Translations under genes and position numbers: made by a program
The notes under the pieces: generated by a model
Database searches by the model: none
What the model was told of the DNA's origin: nothing
The model's input: only the letters and a program-made list of their open reading frames with translations
Part shown: one piece after another, positions 50,684-59,164 of the stretch
Position numbering within the stretch: position 1 is the first letter of the stretch
Layout: each line of letters opens with the position of its first letter
Source: Rariloculus sp965263005
GTDB lineage: Bacteria > Pseudomonadota > Gammaproteobacteria > Steroidobacterales > Rariloculaceae
Reading direction: 5' to 3'
Length of the DNA stretch: 64,000 nucleotides
Assembly (NCBI RefSeq): GCF_965263005.1
Contig: NZ_OZ253579.1
Location: 868,001 to 932,000 of the forward strand

Positions 50684-53089
50684 ATGGCGTACGACCTGAT
50701 CGGCAAGGACTTCACTCCGCCTGACATCGAGGCGAAGGTCACGGGAAGAGCGAGATACTCCGAGGACTTCCGGCCCGAAGGCATGTTGTTCCTGAAGCTG
50801 CTGACGAGCCCCATGCCGCACGCGCGCGTGACGAACATCGATGCGAGCGAAGCGCTCGCAATGCCCGGCGTGCACGGGATTCTGACTGCCGACGAAGTGC
50901 CGGCCTTTCCGGAGCCCCAGGACCCGATACTGACCAACGAGCCGATGTTCGTCGGCCAGCCGATATTGGCCGTGACGGCCGACACCGAATCGATCGCGGC
51001 CGAGGCGCTCGAGAGAATTCGCATCGACTACGAGGAATTGCCGTTCACGGTAGACCCGCTGCAGAGCCTGTTCCCGGGCGGCCCGAACGCGAGAACCGAC
51101 GGCAACGTCGCGAACCCCGGAATCGATCTGCAGGACTTCAAATGGACCGCCGCGGACTTCGCGGCCGTCGCGGAAGGCCAACTGCCGGAAGGTCAGCCCG
51201 CCGGCGAGTGGTCCTACGGCGACGTCGACGCGGGGCTGGCCGAGGCCGCCGTCGTGCTCGACGAGTCGTTTGTAACCGCCGGACTCGCACACCACTGCAT
51301 GGAGACGCGGTCGGCCATGGCCTACTGGGAGAACGGCCGCTGTCACCTGCACGCCTCGTGTCAGAGTCAGAGTTTCCCCGTCCCGGCCGTCGCCCGCTAC
51401 ATCGGTATAACGCCCGAAGAGCTCGTCTTCATCGCCGAGTTCTGTGGCGGCGGTTTCGGCTCGAAGGGCGGCGGTTATCCGATCATGGCCGTGCCCGCGC
51501 TGATGTCGAGGAAGCTCAACAACCGGCCCGTCATGATGCGCATCGCGCGACACGAGGAGTATTTCATCGGCTCGGCGCGGCCGGGCTTTCAGGGGCGGAT
51601 CAAGATGGGCTTCGCCGCGGATGGGCGAGTAACGGCCGCCGATCTGTATATCGTCCAGGAGAACGGTCCGACCGCCGGCTTCAACGATTGGCGCTCGGCG
51701 GCCGATGCCGTGTCGCTCGTCTACACTGTCCCGGCGATGCGGTTCCGCGGCGTGCCCGTGCTGACCAATACACCGCCGCGCGGTCCGCAGCGCGGCCCCG
51801 GTCAGAACCAGATCGCCGCAGCCGTGGAGCCCCTTGTTGACAAGGCCGCGCGCGAGCTCGGCCTCGATCAGGTCGAGATCCGGCGCATTAACGCCCCGGA
51901 TAGCACGGCGCTGTACGGGGCCAACCAGAGCAGCGTGACGAGCGCCCATCTGCGCGAAGCGCTCGATATGGGCGCCGAGCAGTTCAACTGGGAGGAGAAG
52001 AAGGCGCGGAGCGGGCAAGGCAACGGCTCGAAAGTCATCGGTGTCGGCGTCGGCACGGCTTATCACTCCGCGGGCGGCAGCGGCTTCGACGGACTCGTCG
52101 TGCTGACGCCCGAAGGCAAGCTGCACATTCACACGGGCGTCGGCAATCTCGGTACGTATTCGCATACCGGCACGTCGCGAGTCGCGGCGGAGGCGCTCAA
52201 GTGCGGTTGGGAGAACTGTGTCGTCATTCGGGGCGACAGCCGCAACCACCTGCCCTGGAATCTCGGCCAGTTCGGCAGCAATACGTCGTTCACGATGACG
52301 CGCTCGAACTGGGCCGGCGCCATGGATGCGGTGGCCAAGCTCAAGGAGATCGCGGCCATGGATCTCGGTGGCGAGCCCGATGACTACGACATCGGCGATC
52401 ACAAGGTGTTCCTGAAGGATGACCCCGAGCAGGCCATGACTTACCAGGCCGCGGCGCTGCGCGCGATCGAGCTCGGCGGGAAGTTTGACGGTCACGAGGT
52501 CGCCGAGGATCTGAACCCGATGACGAAGGCATCGGCGGCAGGCATCGCGGGCACCGGACTCGTCGGAGTCGCGAAGGACAACATGGAGCACACCGGCACC
52601 GTGCCGGCGCTGGCCGCCGGGTTCGTCGAGATCGAGCTCGACCTTGAGACCGGCAAGTACGAGATTCTCGACTATCTCGGTGTCGCCGATTGCGGCACGG
52701 TCATCCACCCGACCGGGCTTGACACGCAGATCAAGGGCGGTGCGGTGATGGGCTTCGGTCTCGCGGCATCGGAGCGGCACATCTACGATCCGCAGACCGG
52801 CCTGCCCGGCAACATCGGGCTGCAGCAGTCCGGCCCGCCGTCCTATCTCGACGTGCCGGTCATGACGGCATCGGCCGCGGTCGACATCGCCGACCCGCAG
52901 AACCCGGTCGGCGCGAAGGGCATCGGTGAACCCGTGCAGGGCTGCGCGGCTGCCGCGTTGCTGTGTGCGATTTCCGACGCGCTCGGCGGGCATTACTTCA
53001 ATCGCATGCCTGTTGCGACCGACATGATCGTCAACGCCGCGTCCGGCCGCGACCAGTCGCATCGGCCCTTGCAGGTCAACACGGCGTAG
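50684..53089 (+). CDS. Molybdenum-binding subunit of a xanthine-oxidase-family dehydrogenase (PaoC-like)
   Basis: 801 residues. It starts with KVTGRARYSEDFRPEGML, carries FVGQPILAVTAD, HHCMETRSAMAYWENGRC, the molybdopterin-site FCGGGFGSKGG and RNH-like TNTPPRGPQRGPGQNQ, and near 745-750 the conserved catalytic Glu in GAKGIGEPVQGCAAA. This is the large subunit of aldehyde or hydroxylating molybdenum hydroxylases. It has no leader of its own; export would depend on the Tat leader of the 2Fe-2S partner encoded next. Gene order large, 2Fe-2S, FAD, then small membrane protein and cytochrome b, on one strand, defines an operon. Confidence 0.9.
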   Translation: MAYDLIGKDFTPPDIEAKVTGRARYSEDFRPEGMLFLKLLTSPMPHARVTNIDASEALAMPGVHGILTADEVPAFPEPQDPILTNEPMFVGQPILAVTADTESIAAEALERIRIDYEELPFTVDPLQSLFPGGPNARTDGNVANPGIDLQDFKWTAADFAAVAEGQLPEGQPAGEWSYGDVDAGLAEAAVVLDESFVTAGLAHHCMETRSAMAYWENGRCHLHASCQSQSFPVPAVARYIGITPEELVFIAEFCGGGFGSKGGGYPIMAVPALMSRKLNNRPVMMRIARHEEYFIGSARPGFQGRIKMGFAADGRVTAADLYIVQENGPTAGFNDWRSAADAVSLVYTVPAMRFRGVPVLTNTPPRGPQRGPGQNQIAAAVEPLVDKAARELGLDQVEIRRINAPDSTALYGANQSSVTSAHLREALDMGAEQFNWEEKKARSGQGNGSKVIGVGVGTAYHSAGGSGFDGLVVLTPEGKLHIHTGVGNLGTYSHTGTSRVAAEALKCGWENCVVIRGDSRNHLPWNLGQFGSNTSFTMTRSNWAGAMDAVAKLKEIAAMDLGGEPDDYDIGDHKVFLKDDPEQAMTYQAAALRAIELGGKFDGHEVAEDLNPMTKASAAGIAGTGLVGVAKDNMEHTGTVPALAAGFVEIELDLETGKYEILDYLGVADCGTVIHPTGLDTQIKGGAVMGFGLAASERHIYDPQTGLPGNIGLQQSGPPSYLDVPVMTASAAVDIADPQNPVGAKGIGEPVQGCAAAALLCAISDALGGHYFNRMPVATDMIVNAASGRDQSHRPLQVNTA

Positions 53090-53187
53090 CGTGCAGGCGA
53101 ATACGACGATCAGAAGAAGAGCAGTAAATTGAGAGCGAATCGAGACTTGGGGACGAGGGCGACGCCGGCACGCATGATGGGCCGTGT

Positions 53188-53213
53188 CGGCCGGTTGAGC
53201 GGCCGCGCCTTTT
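53188..53213 (+). terminator. Weak hairpin with short T run
   Basis: CGGCCG-GTTGAG-CGGCCG at 53188-53205, followed by CGCC and TTTT. It lies between the large-subunit and 2Fe-2S genes and could give partial termination or adjust subunit levels. Confidence 0.35.
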
Positions 53214-53270
53214 CACCTAGCATCTATTCGATTGGATCCACGTCCAGCTTATCCGAGGGGAGACTTCCTC

Positions 53271-53948
53271 ATGTCCGATAAGAACCTCGTCACAGGTCCG
53301 GTGTTGTATCCGGAACCGAGCTATGACGACGGCGCATTGGCGCAAGTCGTGTCGACGAAGGCATCGCGCCGCCAGTTCATCAAGGGTGTCATTGCTTCAG
53401 GCGCGGTCGCCTCGAGCGCCGCGTTCCTGACCGCTTGCGGGCCCGGCGAGCAGCCGGCCGGCTCGGCGGCGGCTGGCGGCGTCGAGCGCCTGTTGACGCT
53501 CAACGTCAACGGCCAGACCCGCCGTGTCGACGTGCTGCCGAACGAAACGCTCGCAATGACGCTTCGTTACAAGCTGAACCTGACGGGCACGAAGCTCGGC
53601 TGCGACAGGGGCGAGTGCGGCGCATGCACCGTGCTGCTCGACGACGTCGCGAACTATTCGTGCTCCACGCTGACGCATGCAGCCAAGAACAAGGCGATCA
53701 CGACGGTCGAAGGTCTCGAGAGCGAGTCCGGCGAGCTGCATCCCGTTCAGCAGGCCATGATCGACGAACTCGGCCCGCAATGCGGTTTCTGCACGCCAGG
53801 CCAGATCATGAGCGCAGTGGCGCTGCTCAGGGTAAACCCGAGTCCGACGCGCGACGAAGCGCGGCTGGCAATGTCCGGGAACCTGTGCCGTTGCGGTGCC
53901 TACGACAATTACCTGAATTCAGTTATGCGAGCAGCGGAGCTGGTGTGA
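53271..53948 (+). CDS. Tat-exported [2Fe-2S] subunit (PaoA-like)
   Basis: 225 residues from the ATG at 53271 (GAGGGGAG about 8 bp upstream). SRRQFIKGVIASGAVASSA (R33, R34) ends in LTAC, Cys56, giving a Tat leader with a possible lipobox. Two [2Fe-2S] sites follow: the plant-type CDRGECGACTVLL with Cys111, 116, 119 and 131, and CGFCTPGQ (171, 174) with CRCGAY (206, 208). This architecture, with the leader on the small subunit, matches E. coli PaoA, so the whole complex is probably exported folded and assembled. It passes electrons from the molybdenum site to FAD or to a membrane partner. Confidence 0.9.
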   Translation: MSDKNLVTGPVLYPEPSYDDGALAQVVSTKASRRQFIKGVIASGAVASSAAFLTACGPGEQPAGSAAAGGVERLLTLNVNGQTRRVDVLPNETLAMTLRYKLNLTGTKLGCDRGECGACTVLLDDVANYSCSTLTHAAKNKAITTVEGLESESGELHPVQQAMIDELGPQCGFCTPGQIMSAVALLRVNPSPTRDEARLAMSGNLCRCGAYDNYLNSVMRAAELV

Positions 53949-54001
53949 CAGCCATGTGCTTCTCCACTCTCGAAAACCACTCAGCATAAGGAGCGCGAGC
54001 C

Positions 54002-54994
54002 ATGTCCAAAGACATGATGCCGGGATTTGAACTATTCCAACCGGATACGGTCGACGGCGCAGTGGATCTGTTGGGGCGCTATGGCGGCGAAGCGTGGGCC
54101 CTGGCCGGCGGCAATGACAGCCTCGATTGGTTCAAGGACCGCGTGAAACGGCCGCAATATGTCGTGGACCTGTCGGGACTCGACGAGTTGCGCGGGATTC
54201 GCGAGACGGACGACGGCGGCATCGAGATCGGCGCCATGACAACGCTGACCGAGATCGAGCAGAGCGCACTGATCCAGGACCGCTACGCTGTGCTTTCGGA
54301 CGCGGCGCGGCGTGTGGCGAGCCCGCAGATCAGAAATGCCAGCACGATCGGCGGTAACGTCTCCCAGGATACGCGGTGCTGGTACTACCGTTACGGTGTT
54401 GACTGCTATCGCGCCGGAGGCAACGAGTGCTACGCCGATACGCCCGAAGGGCAGAACCGCGAGCATTGCCTGTGGGGAGCCGACCGCTGCATTGCCGTGT
54501 CGCCTTCCGATACGGCGCCGGCGCTTGTCGCTCTCGATGCGCGGATGGTCGTGCGCAACGCATCCGGAGACCGCGAGGTCGCCGCCGAGGAGTTCTTCAT
54601 CGGCCCCGAAATCGATATCGAGCGCATGACGGTGCTCGAGCCCGGTGACGTGCTGACGGCGATACGGATTCCCGCGGACTGGGCCGGCGCGCGCTTCTAC
54701 TTCGAGAAAGTCGCTGACCGCAACACCTGGGACTTCCCGCTCGTCAACATCGCCGCGGCGATGTTCGTCGAAGGCGATACGGTGCAGAGGATCAGGATCG
54801 TCGCGGGCGCCGTGCAATGCGTGCCGCGCCGCCTGACCGTGGTCGAGCAGGCGGTTGCCGGGCAGCCGAAGAACGAAGCAACGGCGACGCTGGCGGGGCA
54901 GACTGCGGTTCGCGGCGCTACGCCGCTCAATTTCAACCATTTCAAGATCCCGCTGCTGCAGAACCTCGTGACTCGAGCGATCAGGGACGCCTGA
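54002..54994 (+). CDS. FAD subunit of molybdenum dehydrogenase with extra Fe-S loop (PaoB-like)
   Basis: 330 residues. FAD-binding-5 features are AGGNDSLDWFKDR, GAMTTLTEIE and ASTIGGNVSQDTRC; the CO-dehydrogenase-flavoprotein C-terminal part includes FYFEKVADRNTWDFPLVNI. Between these lies an insertion with Cys126, 135, 143, 156 and 163 (CYRAGGNECY and EHCLWGADRC), which in PaoB binds a [4Fe-4S] cluster. So the complex carries Mo, two [2Fe-2S], FAD and probably [4Fe-4S]. A mini membrane protein begins 31 bp downstream. The aldehyde substrate is not identifiable. Confidence 0.9.
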   Translation: MSKDMMPGFELFQPDTVDGAVDLLGRYGGEAWALAGGNDSLDWFKDRVKRPQYVVDLSGLDELRGIRETDDGGIEIGAMTTLTEIEQSALIQDRYAVLSDAARRVASPQIRNASTIGGNVSQDTRCWYYRYGVDCYRAGGNECYADTPEGQNREHCLWGADRCIAVSPSDTAPALVALDARMVVRNASGDREVAAEEFFIGPEIDIERMTVLEPGDVLTAIRIPADWAGARFYFEKVADRNTWDFPLVNIAAAMFVEGDTVQRIRIVAGAVQCVPRRLTVVEQAVAGQPKNEATATLAGQTAVRGATPLNFNHFKIPLLQNLVTRAIRDA

Positions 54995-55025
54995 ATAACG
55001 TTTCGAAACGGAGAAACTCGGAGTC

Positions 55026-55178
55026 GTGGAGCTGTTCCGGACCGGTCGCAACGTCTACGGCCAGGGAACGCTTGACGGGATGTCCTGGGACCTGATCTGG
55101 GTCTTCGTTGCCGCGGGCGCCGTGTTCATACTGCTCCACGCGGCGTATCGCCGGTTCCTCGCGCCGAAGCGCAAGTAG
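55026..55178 (+). CDS. 50-residue single-span membrane protein
   Basis: A GTG-started frame of 50 codons with GGAG just upstream. The product has a polar start (ELFRTGRNVYGQG), one membrane helix (DLIWVFVAAGAVFILLHAAY) and a basic tail ending RRFLAPKRK, implying a cytoplasmic C-terminus. It sits between the FAD subunit and cytochrome b, so it may help anchor the exported dehydrogenase to the membrane, like small subunits of respiratory dehydrogenases. I do not recognise a family. Confidence 0.65.
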   Translation: MELFRTGRNVYGQGTLDGMSWDLIWVFVAAGAVFILLHAAYRRFLAPKRK

Positions 55179-55200
55179 TCTCTCGTAGCAGCTTTGTCGG

Positions 55201-55866
55201 GTGAATCGATCGGTTGCAGCGCATGCGCACGATGCCACGGTGACAGATCGGATCGTCAGGCACGCCCTGGCGGACCGCGTTCTTCACTGGGTCACGGCCG
55301 CCTGCGTGCTGATTCTGCTCGGTACGGCGTTTCTGCCGATCCTCGGTTGGCAGTTTCCCTGGGTGACCGCGCACTGGGTCGCCGGTTTCGCCCTGATCGC
55401 GGCCGTGCTGTTTCACACGATTCGCGCGCTGTTCTGGCAGGACCTCAGATCCATGTTCATCGGCTGGACAGACCTGCGCGACCTGATCGCGCTTGCGCGC
55501 TTCAATCTGCGCCGCTCGGCTGCGGAACCGTCCAGACCCGGGAAGTACTCCCTCGCGCAGAAGCTCATCCACCATGCGTTTACCGTCGTGGTATTCGTCG
55601 CGCTCGTCACGGGGGCGATCATGATGGCCAAGATCGATACACCGTGGTGGGAAAGCAATCAGTACATCCTCGCCGACGCCACCTGGGGCGTGATCTACGT
55701 GCTCCATGGACTGTCGGCCTTGCTGCTCATCACGATGGTGATGGCGCATGTCTACTTCGCGCTGCGCCCGGAGAAGCTTCTTTTCACGCGCTCGATGATC
55801 CTCGGCTGGATCACCGGCAAGGAGTATCGGGCGCATCACGATCCAGATCGTTGGCAGGTTAAATGA
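55201..55866 (+). CDS. Cytochrome b (FdnI/thiosulfate-reductase-type) membrane subunit
   Basis: 221 residues from a GTG at 55201. Four or five membrane helices carry histidines suited to b-haem ligation: H29 in DRVLHW, H58 and H72 in TAHWVAGF and LFHTIRAL, HHAFTVVVFVALVTG, and YVLHGLSALLLITMVMAH. This is the cytochrome b domain of formate dehydrogenase gamma-like proteins, which take electrons from a periplasmic enzyme to quinone. Its place after the molybdenum dehydrogenase genes makes it the likely electron acceptor of that complex. The next gene overlaps by 4 bp (ATGA). Confidence 0.85.
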   Translation: MNRSVAAHAHDATVTDRIVRHALADRVLHWVTAACVLILLGTAFLPILGWQFPWVTAHWVAGFALIAAVLFHTIRALFWQDLRSMFIGWTDLRDLIALARFNLRRSAAEPSRPGKYSLAQKLIHHAFTVVVFVALVTGAIMMAKIDTPWWESNQYILADATWGVIYVLHGLSALLLITMVMAHVYFALRPEKLLFTRSMILGWITGKEYRAHHDPDRWQVK

Positions 55867-56294
55867 GCACAGAACTGAATACCGGTCCCAAAGAGGATCT
55901 CCAGGCCAGAGTCGACGCGATTGAGGCCGGCTACGAGTTTCTGCTCGCGTACGCGGCGCAGGGCCGAAGCACAGACCGCAATGCGGGCGCCGGGCACAAC
56001 GTGCGTGAGTTCCTCGGCAATATGGAACAGGCGCTGACCGGACTTGGCGATGTCGTGCGCGCCCGCGCCGGGCAACGCGGCGCGGCGCTTGTCGCCGACT
56101 GCGGCGCGTTTTTCGACGCCGTCGAGGACGATGCGCGCAAAGCCCGCGCGGTGATCCGCCTCGTGCTCGCGCAGCAGGACATAAGCTCCCAACTCGTCGA
56201 CAATCTCAACGGCAACATTCATGTCCGGGCCATGCTCATGGACCTGTTCGTCGTCGACGAAGCGTTGAAAAGCAAGGATTCCACCGGTTCCTGA
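55863..56294 (+). CDS. Helical protein of unknown function coupled to cytochrome b
   Basis: 143 residues, no signal, overlapping the cytochrome b gene by 4 bp. Nearly the whole chain is predicted helix: LQARVDAIEAGYEFLLAYAAQG, NVREFLGNMEQALTGLGDVV and KARAVIRLVLAQQDISSQLV. One Cys (about residue 80) is present, no CxxCH. I cannot assign a family. The tight coupling suggests a maturation or accessory factor for the dehydrogenase, somewhat like a chaperone, but that is inference. Confidence 0.75.
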   Translation: MSTELNTGPKEDLQARVDAIEAGYEFLLAYAAQGRSTDRNAGAGHNVREFLGNMEQALTGLGDVVRARAGQRGAALVADCGAFFDAVEDDARKARAVIRLVLAQQDISSQLVDNLNGNIHVRAMLMDLFVVDEALKSKDSTGS

Positions 56295-56368
56295 CCGCTG
56301 TGCTACGCTAGCCGTGCCACTAATAACACGCCATGGACCGCGTCCATGGCCATAACGAGGAAGCGGAA

Positions 56369-57388
56369 ATGAAAACGAAGAGTCTAAGGGGGATCTTGCG
56401 GCTTCTGGCACTTGCAGGCCTCGCCGTCAGCAGTCTCGCTCTTGCACAACAGGCGCCCGAGCGTGGCATCGTGCACGTCGGCGGCGACCTCTACCGTGCG
56501 CAGAACAATGCGCACTTCACCGTATTTCTCGTCACTTCCGAGGGCATCATCGTGTCCGATCCGATCAACCGGGACTTTGCCGAATGGCTGAAGGGCGAAC
56601 TCGAGTCACGGTATGACGTGCCGGTCCGGATTCTCCTGTACAGCCACCATCATTGGGACCATGCGTCGGGCGGCGAGGTTTTCGACGACACGGCCGAACT
56701 CGTCGGACACGAGACGATGCCCGCCGCGCTCGCACTGCGGAGTCCGGACACGCCGCTCAGCGGTGCCGCGGCCGACCTCGATGCGAACGGCAACGGCCGG
56801 ATCGAGCAGGCGGAAGCGAATGGCAACCTCGCGGGCCAGTTTGCCTTGATCGATGCCGATGGCGACGGCGCGCTCACGGGTGCCGAGATCGCGCGCGGCC
56901 CGCTCAGCGACGTCCATCCGCCGTCGACCGTCTATTCCGGCAGCAGGACCGTGACACTCGGCGGCAAGTCCGTCGAACTGATCCACATCGCGTCGGACCA
57001 TTCGCCGGATATGAGCGTGCTCCGCTTTCCAGATGAGGATGCCGTGTTCTTCGTCGACATCATCAGCGTCAAGCGTCTGCCGTTCCAGACGTTCCCGGGC
57101 CTGGAAGTGGACGGATTGATCGAGACGATCCAGTCCGTCGAGGCGCTTGATTTCAGCGTCGCGGTCGGCGGTCACGGCGACATCGGGACGAAGCAGGACG
57201 TGACCGACCACCGGCGCTACATCGAGGAGTTGCGCGATGCCGTCGCCGCGGGCATGGCCGACGGCCAGAGCCTGGAAGAGCTTCAGGCCAGCATCACGAT
57301 GGACGCGTACAGCGATTGGGCGTCGTTCAACTGGCTTGCGGACAACATCGCCGGCATGTATCGAATGCTCGGCGGCGGCAATAACTGA
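56369..57388 (+). CDS. Exported MBL-fold hydrolase with an inserted EF-hand pair
   Basis: 339 residues from the ATG at 56369, with GAGGAAG upstream and a Sec signal ending LALAQQ. The zinc motif is YSHHHWDHASG (H93, H95, D97, H98), with later HIASDHSPDM and SVAVGGHGDIG. Between residues 138 and 173 two calcium loops are inserted: DANGNGRIEQAE (D138-E149) and DADGDGALTGAE (D162-E173), both matching the DxDxDG..E rule. A calcium-controlled MBL enzyme is unusual. Substrate unknown; overall plan resembles the MBL at 36573. It follows the cytochrome b group after 74 bp. Confidence 0.88.
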   Translation: MKTKSLRGILRLLALAGLAVSSLALAQQAPERGIVHVGGDLYRAQNNAHFTVFLVTSEGIIVSDPINRDFAEWLKGELESRYDVPVRILLYSHHHWDHASGGEVFDDTAELVGHETMPAALALRSPDTPLSGAAADLDANGNGRIEQAEANGNLAGQFALIDADGDGALTGAEIARGPLSDVHPPSTVYSGSRTVTLGGKSVELIHIASDHSPDMSVLRFPDEDAVFFVDIISVKRLPFQTFPGLEVDGLIETIQSVEALDFSVAVGGHGDIGTKQDVTDHRRYIEELRDAVAAGMADGQSLEELQASITMDAYSDWASFNWLADNIAGMYRMLGGGNN

Positions 57389-57532
57389 CGCGCGGCGCGA
57401 GTTCGCCGCCCGGCCCGAGCGCCGCTGCAGGATCGGTGTGCGCGCCGCTTGCGGGGCCGGGAGCGATTTGTATATGCTGCGGCCGGGATTTTGACTACAG
57501 AATTTCAGCTACAGACAGGAAGAGGGTGAAGC

Positions 57533-58024
57533 ATGAAGAATCCGTACAGGAAGTTGATGTTGCTCGGCGCGGCGGCCTCGCTGGCGATCGTGGGCGGCTG
57601 TGGCGGGGGTGGCGGAGGCGCTGACGACGATACGCCCGAAGCTGCCGCGTTTCGCTACAGGCAGGCCGTGATGCGCCTGCTCGCAGCCAAGATGGGTCCG
57701 ATCGGAGCCATGTCGCGCGGTGAAGTCCCGACCGACGAAGAGGTATTCGCCAAGAACGTCAACGACCTCCTCACCATTGCCGGCATGATCCCCGAAGGCT
57801 TCGGGGCGGACGTCTCGAACGTGCCCGCGGCGAGCGCGGCTCTGCCGGAGGTCTGGACGAGCATGGACGACTTCAGCCAGCGTGCCGCCGATCTGCAGAT
57901 GGCCGTCGAAGGGTTGGCCGCCGCGGTCGCGAGCGGCGGATTCGCGTCCGGTCAAGGCCTCGTGCAGAGCACAGCCGGTAACTGCGGCGCCTGTCACCGC
58001 AACTATCGTCAACGGGACGAATAG
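57533..58024 (+). CDS. Cytochrome c' lipoprotein
   Basis: 163 residues. LMLLGAAASLAIVGGC gives a lipobox at Cys23, so it is tethered to a membrane. The body is a helical bundle of the cytochrome c' family with the single haem site CGACH near the C-terminus (151-155) followed by RNYR, as in c' proteins. They bind NO or CO and protect against nitrosative stress, or carry electrons. GAGGGTG precedes the ATG. A perfect terminator follows 22 bp after the stop. Confidence 0.85.
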   Translation: MKNPYRKLMLLGAAASLAIVGGCGGGGGGADDDTPEAAAFRYRQAVMRLLAAKMGPIGAMSRGEVPTDEEVFAKNVNDLLTIAGMIPEGFGADVSNVPAASAALPEVWTSMDDFSQRAADLQMAVEGLAAAVASGGFASGQGLVQSTAGNCGACHRNYRQRDE

Positions 58025-58046
58025 ACCGGATCAGTTGCGCACAATG

Positions 58047-58085
58047 ACCGGGAGGCGATCGAGCGAGCGCCTCCCGGTTTCCTTG
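58047..58085 (+). terminator. Intrinsic terminator after cytochrome c'
   Basis: ACCGGGAGGCG at 58047-58057 pairs exactly with CGCCTCCCGGT at 58068-58078 across a 10-base loop, followed by TTCCTTGTT. This is the clearest intrinsic terminator in the window and ends the plus-strand run from the molybdenum operon region. Confidence 0.85.
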
Positions 58086-58138
58086 TTGTTGGGGGCTCCC
58101 CGGGGCACGACCGCACGCGCGGCGCGCCCGTCGGGTTG

Positions 58139-59059
58139 CTACTGAACCGTACCGATGCGCTGGAACGTGGCGCGGTCGTTTGATTCGATGACCGTGGTCA
58201 ACGTTTCGCTGTCGCGCATCACGCTGATCGGCACTTCGACTCCGGCGCGGCCGAGATTCCAAATCCTGCGAAACATGTTCGCAAGGCTCCTCACGGGGGC
58301 GTCGTCGACACGCAAAATGACGTCGCCGGGCTTGAGGCCGGCTTTGTCGGCAGGGCAATTGCGGTAGACGCCGACGATCGTCAACTGGTCGTTGTGGTCC
58401 TCGTGAACGAGTACGCCGAGCCAGGGACGCGGCGGCGCCGAGCGGCGGCCGTGCTCGCAGATGTCGTCGACGATCGGTTCGAGCAGGTCGATCGGCACGA
58501 ACATGTTTGCCGCCGACGAGTCGTCGTCGGTCTCGAAGCCCTGGATCAGCAGCGAACCGAGACCGCAGAGCCGGCCGTGGCCGTCGATCAACGCGGCCCC
58601 TGACCAGCTATCGTGCGGCGGTGTCGTGAATATGGCTTCATCGAGCAGATACTCCCAACGCCCGGCGAACTCCTGCTTCGCAACGACGTCGGCGTGGACG
58701 ATCTGGTCGACTGTACCGCTGCCTGTGACCGTGACCGGATCGCCGATCGATAACGTTGCCGTGCTGCCGAGCTCAAGCGTCGGACCCTCGATCGGCATTG
58801 TCGGCTTCACGAGTCCGAATCCGCTGTCGAAGTCATAACCCACGACGAAACCCGGTACGAGCGCGCCGTGGTTAGTGCCGATCCAGACGTTCTCGGCCTC
58901 GTTGATCACATAGCCGATGGTCGCGATGAGCCCGTCCTCGCGTATCCTCGCGCCGTGACCGGTGCGCTCGGTGCCAAGCAGACTCGCGCTCATCGCGTCT
59001 TCGGGGATATGCGCCTTGATCGAAACCATGGCGTCGAGTTGCAGAGTACTTGATCTCAT
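58139..59059 (-). CDS. Inactive-looking S1C (HtrA-like) protease with PDZ domain
   Basis: 306 residues, no signal peptide. The N-terminal half has a trypsin-like fold: REDGLIATIGYVIN aligns with the DGxILTNxHVV box but has Tyr50 where the catalytic His should be. GFGLVKP and PHDSWSGAALIDGHG match the Asp and Ser regions (Ser153 kept). A PDZ domain follows (about 210-290: PRPWLGVLVHED, PADKAGLKPGDVILRVDD). With the His lost, it is more likely a binding scaffold than a protease. The adjacent metallopeptidase gene on the same strand lies upstream-distant by about 100 bp. Confidence 0.8.
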   Translation of the reverse strand: MRSSTLQLDAMVSIKAHIPEDAMSASLLGTERTGHGARIREDGLIATIGYVINEAENVWIGTNHGALVPGFVVGYDFDSGFGLVKPTMPIEGPTLELGSTATLSIGDPVTVTGSGTVDQIVHADVVAKQEFAGRWEYLLDEAIFTTPPHDSWSGAALIDGHGRLCGLGSLLIQGFETDDDSSAANMFVPIDLLEPIVDDICEHGRRSAPPRPWLGVLVHEDHNDQLTIVGVYRNCPADKAGLKPGDVILRVDDAPVRSLANMFRRIWNLGRAGVEVPISVMRDSETLTTVIESNDRATFQRIGTVQ

Positions 59060-59164
59060 GAGGCTGGCCGTGTGCCTAATGGTAACGTTCGTCGATTCGC
59101 GAGTCGATTTTTAACAATCGTCGGTACCTTCGATCACGGGCCGAGCCAGTAGTTTCGGCTGGCA

